This document shows positions 11,766-23,019 of a stretch of DNA of 64,000 bases, piece after piece (position 1 is the stretch's first letter; each line of letters begins with the position of its first letter). The translations under genes were made by a program, and so were the position numbers. This DNA is from Odiellus spinosus. Lineage: Eukaryota > Arthropoda > Arachnida > Opiliones > Phalangiidae. Location: assembly GCA_963920705.1 (NCBI GenBank), contig OY987227.1:22655434-22719433 (forward strand), written 5' to 3'. The notes beneath the pieces were generated by a model that had not been told where the DNA came from, ran no database searches, and saw nothing but the letters and a program-made list of their open reading frames with translations.

Positions 11766-13438
11766 ATGCGACTATCTCTAGGTCGGCGTAGAACTCGTGC
11801 CGTGCGATTTTTACCGGGTAGAATTCCCAATTTGATTCGCCTGTTATTTTTGGCAACGGTCCTATTGGTGCCCGCCATTTTCTTCTTTTTATCCTCCGGT
11901 TTGGCCAGCAGCTCGGAAACTGTGATAGACTTTGAAAATCTTCGTCCCATCTACCCTAACACGGACTCGGCTCTTTTCGATTTGAAAAATTTTCGTTACG
12001 ACTTAACGACGGACATCTGCGAGAGGAAAAACGAAACTCTCTTTTTGCTTTTACTAGTGCACAGCGCCCCGGCTCATTTCACGAATAGGCGGGAGATTCG
12101 AAAGATATGGAGCCACGCCGTCCTAGATTTAGGACCCAACTACGCGGTAAGAACGGTGTCGACACGGCTTATTATATTTTATATCAAGAATTTACACTAG
12201 GAATGCCCATAGAATCCGTTTAGGGTTAAGGAGAATGGCTTCAGTTTCCTTCAAAACCAAATCAGGTGCTTCAACAAGTTGTGTAAAAACGTAGGCAGGT
12301 CATCGTGATCTTGAAACCACACCCACAACTGTTTTTCTCAGTTAGGTTAGGCTCTTTGGTGAGACAGGCATTCAGAGTGTAATTAGGTATCATAAGCAAG
12401 AATACCCAGATTACTGTATAATTTCTGCGTTTGGGGTTTTGAAGGTCAGGACCGTCTTCCTGTTGGGTCGGGTTCGCGACCAAAATCTTCAAGATGACTT
12501 GATCACCGAAAGTCGACTTCACGGGGACATTCTTCAAGGGAGTTTTTACGACAGTTATAAGAATCTAACTTATAAGCACGTGATGGGTCTAAAATGGGCG
12601 GGAACCAAATGCCTTCACGCTCATTTTCTAGTCAAGATGGACGACGATATATTCGTCGATATTCACCGTTTAGCCTCGGCCTTGGACATCAAGTATCCTA
12701 TGGTGAATTCACTCGTATTTATACATGTTTTGGAAAGATTCCCTTAAATATAGCAGAGTTTAAAAATTTGCCAGTCTCCCTTACCTTTGTGCCAGTAAAC
12801 AAAGTGATAATTGTAGTACAAAAGCAAGATTGTTAGTTGTAGCGTAGCGATGCAAAGAGATAATCCACTTATACTCTTACAATATGAATTTTAAGCTGTA
12901 CGGAGACCCAGTGGATAGATCCAGAGGTCGTATAGCCTGCTATATTCAGCGCAAAATGCCCGTAACGAGAGACCAGCTCAGTAAATGGTACATATCCAAG
13001 AAGGAGTACCAGTCGGACTACTTTCGGGACTATTGTTCCGGTTGGGCGTACGCTTTGACACCATCGGTCGCTAACCGTCTGGTCCACAGCGCCCTATACT
13101 TTCCTTATTTTTGGGTAGATGACGTTCACGTCACGGGAACCGTTGCCAATCACGCCGGCATCGAACGAGACGCTATGAATGACTGTTGCTACTCCATCAC
13201 GGCCACGGACTTGTCCGAATGGTCCAAGAGTCCCGGAAAGTATTCTTGGAGGTATATGATTGGTCCTACGTGGGGTGACGTCGAACTTTTGAACGCGGCG
13301 CATCGCAAAGCCGTGTGGTGCCATCGAGAAAGGTGCCAATGTTGTTTCAAGGCGGATCAGATGGGAATCATTCGAGATTCGAGTCACGGTTCGGCCCTGC
13401 ACTTAGCCGGAGTTGCCAAAAAAATTGCCATAAATTAA
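11766..13438 (+). CDS. Beta-1,3-galactosyltransferase-like (GT31)
   Basis: Three exons, 11766-12146, 12445-12702 and 12896-13438, join in phase 0 through GT-AG introns to give 393 residues. The product is predicted to be a Golgi type II membrane enzyme adding a hexose in beta-1,3 linkage to a glycan. Residues 1-22 are basic and cytosolic. A hydrophobic anchor covers about 23-46. A stem follows with a possible N-glycosylation site (NET). The GT31 hallmarks are RTVFLLGR at the start of exon 2, the metal-binding motif KMDDDIFVD (DDD at 193-195) and, in exon 3, YCSGWAYALTPSVA followed by FWVDDVHVTG, which replaces the usual EDV motif with DDV. The C-terminus has a Cys-rich stretch (CHRERCQCC). 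Length and motif order fit the family. The acceptor sugar cannot be told from sequence. Donor GTAAGA after exon 1 is strong; the acceptors have weak pyrimidine tracts. Confidence 0.9.
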
Positions 13439-14330
13439 TTAGCTCGTTAATGTTGCCACGTAATTAGGCCGCAAGTCTTTCATTTTTAACTCGCGAGTAC
13501 CGAATAAATAGTTTTCTAATTCATCCCATGGCCATTTTATAGCCTATATAAATATCCAACCTTGCTTAGAGTACCTATTTCCGTAGAGAACCTTTTATTT
13601 CTGTTAAATTTTACCTTAAGCAACAATGGTGTAGCATTTTCCGTAGAGAACCGGTTATTTCTATGAAATAACTTCAAGTGAGTACTGTGCGTTCAGCTTT
13701 TCAGTGCATTGAGTTCGATTTCTCATAAACTCTTGAGTTCAGCTTTGGTATTGCGACGAACTCAAAATTTGTCTAGAATATACTCCCTTGGCCCCGCAAT
13801 TTTTTTTGCTATTGGATTTAAACGTCAAGGAATCGATAAAAAAATCACTTGTTCTTAGGTTGCATTCTCCCTTTAAGGTTAAGTTTCACCAAGCGATTTT
13901 CGCGCCGAAAAATATTTATTAACGCCAGTGAAAAAATATTTTAGTTTTTCTACGGAAAATGGTTAAGATAAAGTCTAATACTGCTTGGTGAAAATTACCC
14001 TTTATTTTGCCCCGCTATTATGGCGAATTTAACAGCAGTTCCACCCTTTTTTTTTTATCGATTCCTTATCTTTTAAATATGCCTAATCCACTAATAAAAA
14101 ATTTGCAGATACAGACGAATATTAAATTAGAAATAAATGAAAACCAGGAAAATAGGCTTATCTGAATTCACTGATAACGTGAATTTTTTTGCAATGAAGG
14201 GCCATCGACCTATAAGCACAGTCCCGTCGTTAAAGGCCTAGAATTCCTTCTGCCTGTCACCTTTATTAATTGTAAATGGTGTATTAGGCCTATTTAAACG
14301 ATAAGGATTAGGCTCCATTCCCCCTTTAAA
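13439..14330. other. 3' flank with nested MITE relics
   Basis: Downstream of the glycosyltransferase stop the sequence is repetitive. The word ttccgtagagaacc occurs twice (about 13578 and 13638). A family-B right arm spans 13796-13876. A small fold-back with ends TTTCACCAAGC and GCTTGGTGAAA lies at 13884-14003. A degenerate family-B element (left arm near 14050-14160, right arm 14281-14327) follows. No gene is seen. Confidence 0.6.
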
Positions 14331-14807
14331 ATTGAAACATGACTTCTAAACACTTAAAATTTTTCGAAACGATAAAAACCCGCAGGTACATTTCATTGGT
14401 TAAATAAATTAATGATATTTTACCATCCCTTTATACATCCACGCTTTCAAAATGGCTCGGGGCTTTTCATTCGTTTTAATTATATGTATTAAAGATATCA
14501 TCCCCAGAGAAAGGTTAAATTATTTTGCCATTATCAAGAGCCACGAGACTTTAGACTATTATCTAAACCAAATTACCATAAATATATTTTCCCGGTTTTT
14601 TTCCCCATTGTATGGAAATGTTTACCCTCTATAATATTTATTTTAATTTTCGTTATTCATACGTAGCATTGTAGGTCTACATTTTTTAATGCAAATTAGA
14701 CATTGCCTTATAATTTTTAAAATGCAATTAATATTTATTTGACAACATTGATGATGTCTAAGGACTATTTTCTATTGGTGGCTCATACACCTTTCGTAGC
14801 AGTCCAT

Positions 14808-14924
14808 CAGGGGCGTCGGCAGTTATTTTGAAGTGTGTAGGCTGAACAAGTTGGTGAGAGCCAAATTATATACAGGTCCGACGGTCGAGGGGGTTTGAGC
14901 TCCCCCCCGCATCCGACGCCCCTG
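14808..14924. mobile_element. hAT-like MITE, 117 bp
   Basis: The termini are inverted repeats (CAGGGGCGTCGG and CCGACGCCCCTG). They are flanked by an 8-bp near-duplication, cagtccat on the left and cactccat on the right (7 of 8 match). CAGGG-type ends and 8-bp duplications are typical of the hAT superfamily. There is no coding capacity. Confidence 0.8.
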
Positions 14925-16940
14925 CACTCCATTGACGCAATGCATTTGGGATTGCTAAGGCGATTTTCTCTGGGATAAATCCGCCTACTCCCGGAGCAAT
15001 CTAAATTCCATAATACGATTTTAATTTTAAAAATTAAAACGCAGTGCCTCCTTGTAAAATTTATTACATACAAATTTATTCTTACTTGTAATATAGAATG
15101 GGCCTAAAATATTTTAAAAATGCGCGTCCACAAACCTTTTTTTTTTTTTTTTCAGATATAAAAGGCATGGCTTAATTGTTCGGTGAAATGGGATATAATT
15201 TTAATGAAATTATTAATTACGTCACGTTTTAGAAAGTTTAGAGGGTGGGAAGAAGAGGAGTAGAAGGGCCTGGCTTTGGCAAGGCAATTTTAGAATTCTC
15301 GCTTTTTTTGTGTTATTCATTTGATAAATTTGTCCCTTTACATCTGATTTATCCGCCATTGACTAGTTTTCAACCAATCAGAGCCTCTATGATGTCATAG
15401 AAAACGTCGCGCGCATACCAGAAGTTGAGATGTAAATTTTCAAGCGAAAGAAACCTCAGAGCCAAGCCTTCTACTCTTCTTTTTAACCTCTATGGTGCAT
15501 GCAGTGTCTTCTGGCGAAAAATTAAACAAATTTTAGTTTTAAGTTCAGTTTTTCACGTATTTAATTATTTACGAAATGAGAGAAACCAGACAAGCAAGTT
15601 TTAACGATTTATTTTTATTTTTTATATTATTTATTAGTGACGTGATATTCGAATATAGTGGTGTGTGTATGGAATTGACTGACATATTATTCAACTTATC
15701 AGAGGGCCTTCAATTCTATATAGTTGTATCCGTTTGAATTAGTCCCTTACGGTTACCCAACCATCAAGGATCTTGCGAAATCGGCACGTACACATTTATA
15801 GTATTCTATTAAAACGATGGTTATCATTGTTGAATTTCAGGGATTGTGGGCTATAATCAAGCTTGCTATTTATAGTTTTATTCGAGATGAAAATTACGAT
15901 TGATTCCAACTACTATCTAATCGCTGTTTCGCAAAATGTGACGTAACCAACTCCTGTATAATCGGATAATATCTAATGTCTAGCTTTCACTGAGCAATTT
16001 TTGCAGCTAGAAAATATTTATTCCGTCGGCGAAAGAAATTTTATTTTCGTTTTTGAAAACGTTAATAAAATATTATTTCAGCAGTAACAGCAAAAGTAAT
16101 TTTATGCTCAATTTCGCCGATAAATTAACTTTAAAATTTGCCGACAGGACTTTTTTTCTTTCATTTCACCAACGAGTGGCTCGGTGGAAACTAGCCATAG
16201 AGGAAACGATGAAGAGGAGATGGGGGGCTATAGAAATGTGAAGGAGGAAAGTTTATAGAACCCCAAATTTTTTTTTATCATAATTGCAAATTCCAAAAAT
16301 GTATGGGCGTTTCTTTTTCTAGCTTGTTTCAGTTAGCGATTAAATACGCGACAATCAAAATAAGATATAAACCACCGTACCTCGTGACTAGGTCCTAAAT
16401 AATTTTCTTTCTTCTTGTAGCTATTAAGACAGCTGAGCTGTTGCGTGTAGACGATTTAGTCATTTTTTTTAAGAGCTTAAGCCTAGGTCAGGTTTCATTT
16501 ATTTCAAGCTGATAATTTGATACGCAATATTCAAGCTTAGTTTGCACAAAGAAATAATAAACTATAGCGTATTTTTTTCTTTAAGAGGTTTAATATTTCG
16601 ACACAGATGCTTTCACTGTTTTGAAAATCGTAATATCGCAAGTAGCTGGTACGGTACAGCTGTCAATTCTGGCGTGTACTTTTGTTACCTCACAAAACAA
16701 ATATATTTTCAATTTTTTATTTCAGCACGAACAAAATTACGGTTTCTTTCGTGGTTGACGAGCTGAAGATACAAATTGATTTAGGATTTTATAATTTTGA
16801 CTGTTTTAGTTCCGAATTCTTGAGGGTCTAATCGGTGGAGCGAACTTGAAAGAAAAAGAAAGAGAGAGAGATAGAGAGGATAAACAGGTTAGGTTTAAAC
16901 CTAAAAAATATTAGTATTCTTCGAGTGGGATCCGTTCGCG
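14925..16940. other. Intergenic, repeat relics
   Basis: No gene recognised. At about 15985-16200 lies a sequence related to the fold-back at 13884-14003 (shared words aaaatatttatt and tttcaccaa), so this is a second, larger copy of that repeat family. The open frame at 16053-16241 falls inside it. Confidence 0.5.
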
Positions 16941-17016
16941 ATGGCCGCGAGGAATTTGTCTCGAAATTTATTGGAGTTACGAACCAAGAAAATAGCTTGG
17001 AGCCATTTTAAAAGAG
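16941..17016 (+). CDS. Candidate leader exon of the acyl-CoA ligase
   Basis: An ATG in a fair context (tcgcgATGGCC) opens 25 codons rich in Arg, Lys, Leu and Ser (MAARNLSRNLLELRTKKIA...), then a GT donor in phase 1. The frame joins in phase to a possible acceptor just before 23000, extending the ligase upstream through [14 protein letters not shown]. Such a leader would look like a mitochondrial targeting peptide. The 6 kb intron, the AMP ligase's own ATG at 23020 and the lack of transcript evidence make this a proposal only. Confidence 0.3.
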
Positions 17017-17141
17017 GTAGATAAATTATTTGCTTATTTATTTTAATATATATCATTAAGAATTTATCGTAATCATTTTTAAAATTAACTCTGAGGGTAT
17101 ACGATTCATTTTTATGGAAAAATCCTGCCCAGAAATCTGCC

Positions 17142-17245
17142 CCTTTAAAATTCTATTCCCTTATGCACACAGCCTAGCTTTGTTATGGTCAACGTCGTCT
17201 GCTAAGCTAGAAAAAAAGGCGACTTTAAAGGAGATTTAAAAATCA
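17142..17245. repeat. Dispersed repeat, copy 1
   Basis: The sequence from cccctttaaaattctat to cgactttaaagg is homologous, in inverted orientation, to 29280-29392. Both contain cacacagcytagcttt, gtcaacgt and ctgctaagctag. A looser relative lies at 29560-29640. This is probably a non-autonomous transposon family. Confidence 0.6.
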
Positions 17246-17252
17246 CAGATAG

Positions 17253-17286
17253 TCCATCGACAAACTACTAGTAGTTTGTCGATGGA
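17253..17286. repeat. Perfect 34-bp palindrome
   Basis: Every base of the 34-bp stretch centred on ACTAGT pairs with its mirror position; the left half begins TCCATCGACAAACTACT. There is no loop. Uninterrupted palindromes of this length are rare by chance in AT-rich DNA. It sits directly beside the dispersed repeat at 17142-17245. Confidence 0.8.
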
Positions 17287-17299
17287 TAGTCCATTTAAA

Positions 17300-18850
17300 T
17301 GATGAATTAACAAACCACTAGCCTGGCTAAAATTCGTAGCGTCGAATTAGGGTATGAAAAACATTTGAACTTTGACACAAAAAAAAGAGGTTTTATTACC
17401 TTTAAAGTGACGCTGTTCCAATTTTTTTGGAAGGTCAATGGGTCATATTTAATTTAGACCTTTGGGTTGACGAGTTTTTAAGAAACTTCAAAATTAGAAT
17501 GTCAAAAATAAATTTTCCCGCTTGATGACGTAGAATTTGACAAAAACGTGATTATAACGATTCCTTTAAAATGAGAGGTATTATGATTGAATTCGTTCAG
17601 CTTTGACAGTACATTTGAGCTACGGTCACACTAGCATTTCTTAATCGATTTGAAATGATAAAATCAAACCGATATTCAAATCGCCAGGAATCGTTTTAAG
17701 CGTCACGTGTTCACGCATTGTCTTTATAAATCGATTTATCGTAGCTTCGTCTATCGGTTGTTGAAACCGAATCGGTATGAAACTTGTTCCCGAAGCAACT
17801 TCGAGAAATCGAATCAAATCGCTCCAGCGAATCGTTTTGAAACGATTTTAATCGATGCCAAGGACTAGTACGAACGCAGAATTTGTTCAGCCATGGTAGT
17901 TTAAAAACTTTTTTTATATATATATATATACACCTGAGTTCGCAAGTTTCTGCTCCATAGGTGATCGAAATATCCCTCTAATAATCGACTTTACAATGTA
18001 AATTTCGCTCTCATACAAAGTTAGAACAAAGTTCTATATTCAATACGGTTCTTTTGCCAAATATCTAGTTGAAGTACGATAAATTACTTTAATATCTAAT
18101 TTTCACAGAGATATTTTAGCGTGGCCCAGTTGAAATTAGCCATAACAGTGAAAAAACCGCAAAAAATTGGGGATGATTATGGTTGAAATTTTAGCGATCT
18201 ATATCGATTGATACTCGTGTGCCATTTTCCTAATTTTTTTTTTTTTTTAATCATTTCCTTGTGGTAAGTTAATAGCCACGCGTGCCATAAATACCACCTC
18301 TACATGAAATGTATTATGTTCATATCAGCAACGTACAGTTTTAGAATTATAATTAGGCTGCGTTCATACTATAGGCCTTGATTCAAAGCGATTCAAAGCG
18401 CTGCATTCGTGTGAACCGGTAACCGTTTTTCTAGGAAACTGCCTCGGGAACCAGTTTCAAACTGATTCGGGTACAACAACCTTCAGATGAAACTAGCTTA
18501 CTAGCTCTTAAAGCGATTCGGAGTGATTTAAAAATCGGTTTGATTAGTTACGTTCACACTAGCAACTTTGAAACCATTTTCAAACCGTTTTGAATTTAAT
18601 TTATGACCAAAAATGTCTACACTTGACCCCTAATTTTCTATTTTGACCTTTCGAAAAACGGTTTTCAAAGTCTCTAGTGTGAACGCGACTTTTACCGTTT
18701 AAAATCGATATTTATACGCTACGCTAGTGTGACCGTTTCGCTTTAATTTAGTGAGCGAGAGCCAACTCAAGTTCATTTCTATTTAAGTTTTATAAAGATA
18801 CAATTTTACTAGTTTATTTTAACTGGTTTAAATATAAGATTATTTGACGT
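17300..18850. other. Intergenic, no gene; fold-back remnants
   Basis: No coding signal. A fold-back with ends of the type GCGTTCAYACTA spans about 18357-18695 (left ctgcgttcatacta, right ctagtgtgaacgcg). The same terminal word recurs at about 40580, 44350 and 46500, so this is another dispersed element family. A TA microsatellite lies near 17915-17930. Confidence 0.5.
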
Positions 18851-18855
18851 TGTAT

Positions 18856-19194
18856 CAGAAGCCGATGAAACCCTCCTTTGAAGTCTACTACTCCAATGTT
18901 CCATATAGCGCTCCTCTCTGTATGGGTAAAATTCCCAATTTTACGAGTTAGAAGGGGTCCTACTTCATCCCCCCTGTCTACGGAAAATTGGAAATTCTCT
19001 CTCTCTCCACAAACGGCGACGTTTTTTGGACGAACTCCAAGGCTGCTAGAGATATTCGCTCGACGAACTCCCGCTCCGAAAACACCTACCGTTAGGAGGC
19101 GTACGAATCGCGCCTTTTGAGAATAACCCATACAGAGAGGGGTAGACAAGACCCGGGAGTAATAGACTTCAAAGGAGGGTTTCATCGGCTTCTG
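18856..19194 (+). mobile_element. MITE family A, copy 2
   Basis: A 339-bp copy with ends CAGAAGCCGATGAAACCCTC and its inverse, flanked by a perfect 7-bp duplication gttgtat (18849-18855 and 19195-19201). It is very similar to the copies at 20947, 33193 and 47321, so it is fairly young. Confidence 0.95.
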
Positions 19195-19333
19195 GTTGTA
19201 TTTGTATTGAATACAGTTAGCAATAAATAATTCCGTTGAAGAAAAGTTGGCAAAATGGCAAAATTTGTGGCTGAACGATACTGCAAAACATATCTGGTGT
19301 ATAACAATCTTGGACATTCATGTAGCATTATAC

Positions 19334-19650
19334 CAGAAATAGATGAACCGAAATTATCAACGAGCTATTCCTCTAACGCCACAGGCAAGTTCTCCGTTTC
19401 CCCTCTCTTAGACGACAGTTGTAGCCCCCTCCCCCGCGGAATTTCACCTAGCCGAGAAACGTTGAATGCGCCACCTGGTTTGGTTTGCAGCCGTCGCTAC
19501 GTGGGGCGATCAGTTTCCCAAGATCCTCCTCGGTATTTCATTGAGGCCGAGGAAGCCCATTCCCCCAGTGCTTACCCTCCCCATTCACTCCAAATAAAAT
19601 GCATTTCCCAATCTAAGCTCTCGTTGATAATTTCGGTTCATCTATTTCTG
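19334..19650. mobile_element. MITE, family A relative
   Basis: A 317-bp element with about 31-bp inverted ends starting CAGAAATAGATGAACCGAAA, flanked by a perfect 7-bp duplication attatac (19327-19333 and 19651-19657). The outer bases and target duplication length match family A but the interior differs, so it is a separate family of the same superfamily. The 135-codon open frame at 19255-19662 covers this element and is not taken as a gene. Confidence 0.9.
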
Positions 19651-20107
19651 ATTATACCGTAGAAATAAAATATCGTTTTTAAGCTAGGGTTTATAACCCT
19701 TTGTGTTTTTTAAAGTAACATCAACTGTAAAAAAACAGTTCTTCTGTGGGGATATAGATAATATTTTAGAAAATTCGTTCCATAGTGTAATCTATTTACT
19801 ATCTTGAAACTTAAGCCGCTCCCACGCTAAAGATTTTGAGAGCGTTTTTAATCTGTAACTGTTCAACACTGAGTACAACAAAAAAAGTGGACCAAAGGCA
19901 TTTTAAATTTCGGTCTACTATTGTTGAATTCAGGTTATTTTATTTGGTTGAATTTTCCACGTACGATAGTCTTCGTAATAAAGCGGAAAATATTAAATTT
20001 AAATCATTTTCGCATTTTTATTTTGAAGTTTCTTAAAAAGGCGTCATACAAACCATTATGCCATCGGGAAAAATAGTTAAAGCCTAAAATTCAACTCAAA
20101 ATACCAA

Positions 20108-20421
20108 GAATTCATTCAGGTTCCATAAGAATATGGGATGGCCGCGATTCAATAACCATCCTCCCAAACTTTGTAGCAAAAGTTCGTCCGCTTCGAATCG
20201 ATTTTTCAAGTAAATCGCTCCTGACATCTATTATTAACCCGCGCCACTAACGACCTTGACATAATATTTTGGGTAATAAAAATGGAGCCGACCGAAAAAA
20301 GATCTAAGTGTACAAATGTTGCGAAAATTGCAGACGAACTTATTTTACAAAGTTTGGGAGGATGGTACCAGAGGCTAAAGCTATGCTCCCATATTCTTAT
20401 GGAACCTGAATGGATTCTTGA
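20108..20421. repeat. Inverted repeat pairing with a small ORF
   Basis: The left arm (20108-20190) is an imperfect inverted copy of the right arm (20331-20421); the best-conserved blocks are ggttccataagaatatggga and accatcctcccaaactttgt. The loop is about 140 nt. The right arm lies inside the open frame 20282-20521. Transcribed, the stretch could fold into a long hairpin. Confidence 0.7.
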
Positions 20422-20521
20422 AAATACTGATATGTTTAGTAATACGTTTCAAATTCAAAACCAAATAGGCCGTTTTCTTCAAACAGGTATTTTCAAGGAA
20501 GTATTTACACTCGAAATCTAG
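20282..20521 (+). CDS. Small orphan ORF, 79 aa
   Basis: The ATG sits in a good context (aaaATGG) and opens 79 codons, MEPTEKRSKCTNVAKIADEL... to FKEVFTLEI. It is mixed hydrophilic and hydrophobic with no signal peptide, no Cys pattern and no domain I recognise. A diverged, indel-bearing inverted copy of its middle part lies just upstream at 20108-20190, still readable in the reverse strand as ELLLQSLGGW. That suggests the sequence was once duplicated, but coding status is unproven. It could be an exon, a processed gene fragment or chance. Confidence 0.2.
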   Translation: MEPTEKRSKCTNVAKIADELILQSLGGWYQRLKLCSHILMEPEWILENTDMFSNTFQIQNQIGRFLQTGIFKEVFTLEI

Positions 20522-20946
20522 CTCTATTCGAAAAAAAAGTACAGATATAAATACGATATAGATCCTAAAGAAAACCCTTGTCTTTCAGTGCTATAGAGGT
20601 TCAAGTTTAGAAGAGATTTTATTTAAGAATAAATTAAAGTGAAATTCTTGTAATGTTTTTTCCTACACTATACTTTCTTCTCAACTTTTCCCCCGTGAAC
20701 AGCTCCCGGCGAAAATGTTATTGACAGTTGGTTTGAAAGATTACCGGTGTTGAAAGCAATTAAGAAATACCTTCAAGTGAAAATTTCCTGGGATTGTTTT
20801 TCGTATAGACCTATTCAATTTCCCTCTATAATAAGGACATAATGAGCAAAGAAACATACCGTATATATGATAGATACCGGCCTTAGAAAGAATTTAAGAA
20901 AACGCGAAGGGAGCCGGTTGTCTTCAGTAAATATTACCCGTATTAC

Positions 20947-21283
20947 CAGAAGCCGATGAAACCCTCCTTTGAAGTCTACTACTCCAATGTTCCATATAGC
21001 GCTCCTCTGTATATGGGTCAAATTCCCAATTTTACGAGTTAGAAGGGGTCCTACTTCATCCCCCCTGTCTACGGAAAATTGGAAATTCCCTCTCTCCACA
21101 AACGACGACGTTTTTTGGAGGAACTCCGAGGCTGCTAGAGATATTCGCTCGACGAACTCCCGCTCCGAAAACATCTACCGCTAGGAGGCGTACGAATCGC
21201 GCCTTTTGAGAATAACCCATACAGAGAGGGGTAGACAACACCCGGGAGTAATAGACTTCAAAGGAGGGTTTCATCGGCTTCTG
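20947..21283 (+). mobile_element. MITE family A, copy 3
   Basis: A 337-bp copy with CAGAAGCCGATGAAACC ends, flanked by gtattac (left) and atattac (right), a 7-bp duplication with one mismatch. It is nearly identical to copy 2, which lies about 2.1 kb away in the same orientation. Confidence 0.93.
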
Positions 21284-21289
21284 ATATTA

Positions 21290-22200
21290 CCTTTCTAATT
21301 GTGTATCATATTACACTTTCTGAACGACCCTGAACACGCGTGTGTATGGGTAAATATATTGATCATATATATGGATGTCTTGATCAGAATTATTAAAATT
21401 TTACCTTAAATTAAATATTAAATTTAACAACTTTCCCTCATATCGGAATTTATTGTCAATGAACAATTTTAACTTACCACATGTTAAATTTCAAATATGA
21501 TTTAAGTTCAAGTTGTCTATATAGCAAAATGATTTAATAGGACACTTATCTAGGCAATTGTGATAGAAATTTGGCAAAGGAAGATTAGCGCTATATACTT
21601 ATGTTCTGCCTGCTTATTACCGTGTTAGAAAATATTTTTTTTTCCACTTATCAACTTTTGTCAATATAGTTGAAACTTTTCAAAAACATCTGAGTGCTTT
21701 GATATATAGAATATCTCAGAAGTAGTTATTGCGTTGCCTACTTTATAATCAAAGCGTTATAGGCAATGATTATAGCATACCGGTTGACCGATTTTCGAGT
21801 CGGGTTTTTCCAGGAACGCGGGGTTTAAAAACCCATCTCTTAGTATGAAAAAGATACACAGTATAAGCTCTGAAATTTTAACTTGTTGAAGTTTAGTATT
21901 CACTATTCAAGATTTTTTTTAATTTTCATAAAGACAAAACCCGTCCCCGATCCGACTCATGTCTTGCCTATATTGTTCTTACCCTGTCCTTACTCACAAT
22001 GTCAGAAACACTCGCGATGTGAACAAGAACCACCTAATACGCACCCTAGAAGTATCCGAATGCGATCTTTCTTTTTTCTTTTTTTTTTGTTAGCGTACGG
22101 GATTTATACGAATGTCCGACCCCTCGACATATGTAGAAGAAACCGAAGGAAAAAACGCTTCAACTTCACTTTAAAATATATTTAATTATCTTTTAAAAGC
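21290..22200. other. No gene seen
   Basis: AT-rich sequence without a supported gene. The open frame 21883-22185 (+) has low-complexity ends and no recognisable domain. Confidence 0.4.
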
Positions 22201-22202
22201 TG

Positions 22203-22387
22203 GCGTTTTTTTTTTAATGATTGACTCTAATATTCTTTTGCGGTAGTAGTAATTTTCTTTTGATAAGATTTCTACGTTGCCAAAGTGTTTTTATGTCTTT
22301 TAGGGTCACGATTGTTGAACGTTAAAATCTTGTCAAAAGAAAATGACTAATATTAGAATCAATTTTGATTAAAAAAAAAAACACCGC
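22203..22387. mobile_element. Fold-back element, about 185 bp
   Basis: Two inverted arms of about 60 nt (left tttaatgattgactctaata, right its imperfect reverse complement) enclose a loop of about 55 nt. It has the form of a small fold-back MITE. No clear target duplication is seen. Confidence 0.6.
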
Positions 22388-22500
22388 ACCATGAACATTG
22401 AACCACTAAAAAACAAATGTAATTTCTCAAAATTACACCCTACACCCACGCAATATTATATATATATTTAATATATTATTATAATAAAATTAGTATTTAA

Positions 22501-22802
22501 AGGGAGAATGCAACCCCAACAGCAAGTGATTTTTTTATCGATTGCTTATCGTTTAAATATCCCTAATCCACAAGTAAAAAAAAATTAGAAACAAATATAA
22601 AACTAGGAATAAATTTTAAACTTACCCGGAAAATAGGCTTAGCTGGTTTCATGGAGATCCAGCATTTTCCATATAAGGGTCATTGATCAATGTCATTATA
22701 TGGGGAGTTCAAGATCTCCATGAATCCAGCTAAGCCTATTTTTCGGGTAAGTTTTAAATTTATTTCTAGTTTAATATTTGTTGTTAGATCGCATTATCTC
22801 TT
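22501..22802. mobile_element. MITE family B, truncated copy
   Basis: TTAA (22497-22500) is followed by the family-B terminus AGGGAGAATGCAACC. The interior folds back on itself (ataggcttagctgg... ccagctaagcctat). The right arm lacks the block present in the full copy at 58831-59263 and its end is diverged, so the copy carries an internal deletion. Confidence 0.8.
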
Positions 22803-23019
22803 GAAACTGATTAATCTTAGCTATCACTATTAGATTGAATAACGAACCGCGATTCGAAACGTTTTATTTTGTATATGTAAATAAAAATCAGTTTTTATTT
22901 ATATTTTAATCTCGTGCTTTCTTCATGCACTTAACCTTTTTAAATGTATTAATAACCTCCGAGATAATATTAGTAATGGATTTATTTCAAAGATTCAAGT
23001 GCCCCATTATTTTAAATTA

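Noticed and set aside
18814-19317. 167-codon minus-strand frame and shorter plus-strand frames repeated at several loci
   Set aside because: They are carried by family-A MITEs and appear on both strands in every copy. Presence in a repeat with target duplications explains the conservation.
19255-19662. 135-codon plus-strand frame
   Set aside because: Most of it is the 317-bp MITE at 19334-19650; the rest is flank, with no recognisable protein.
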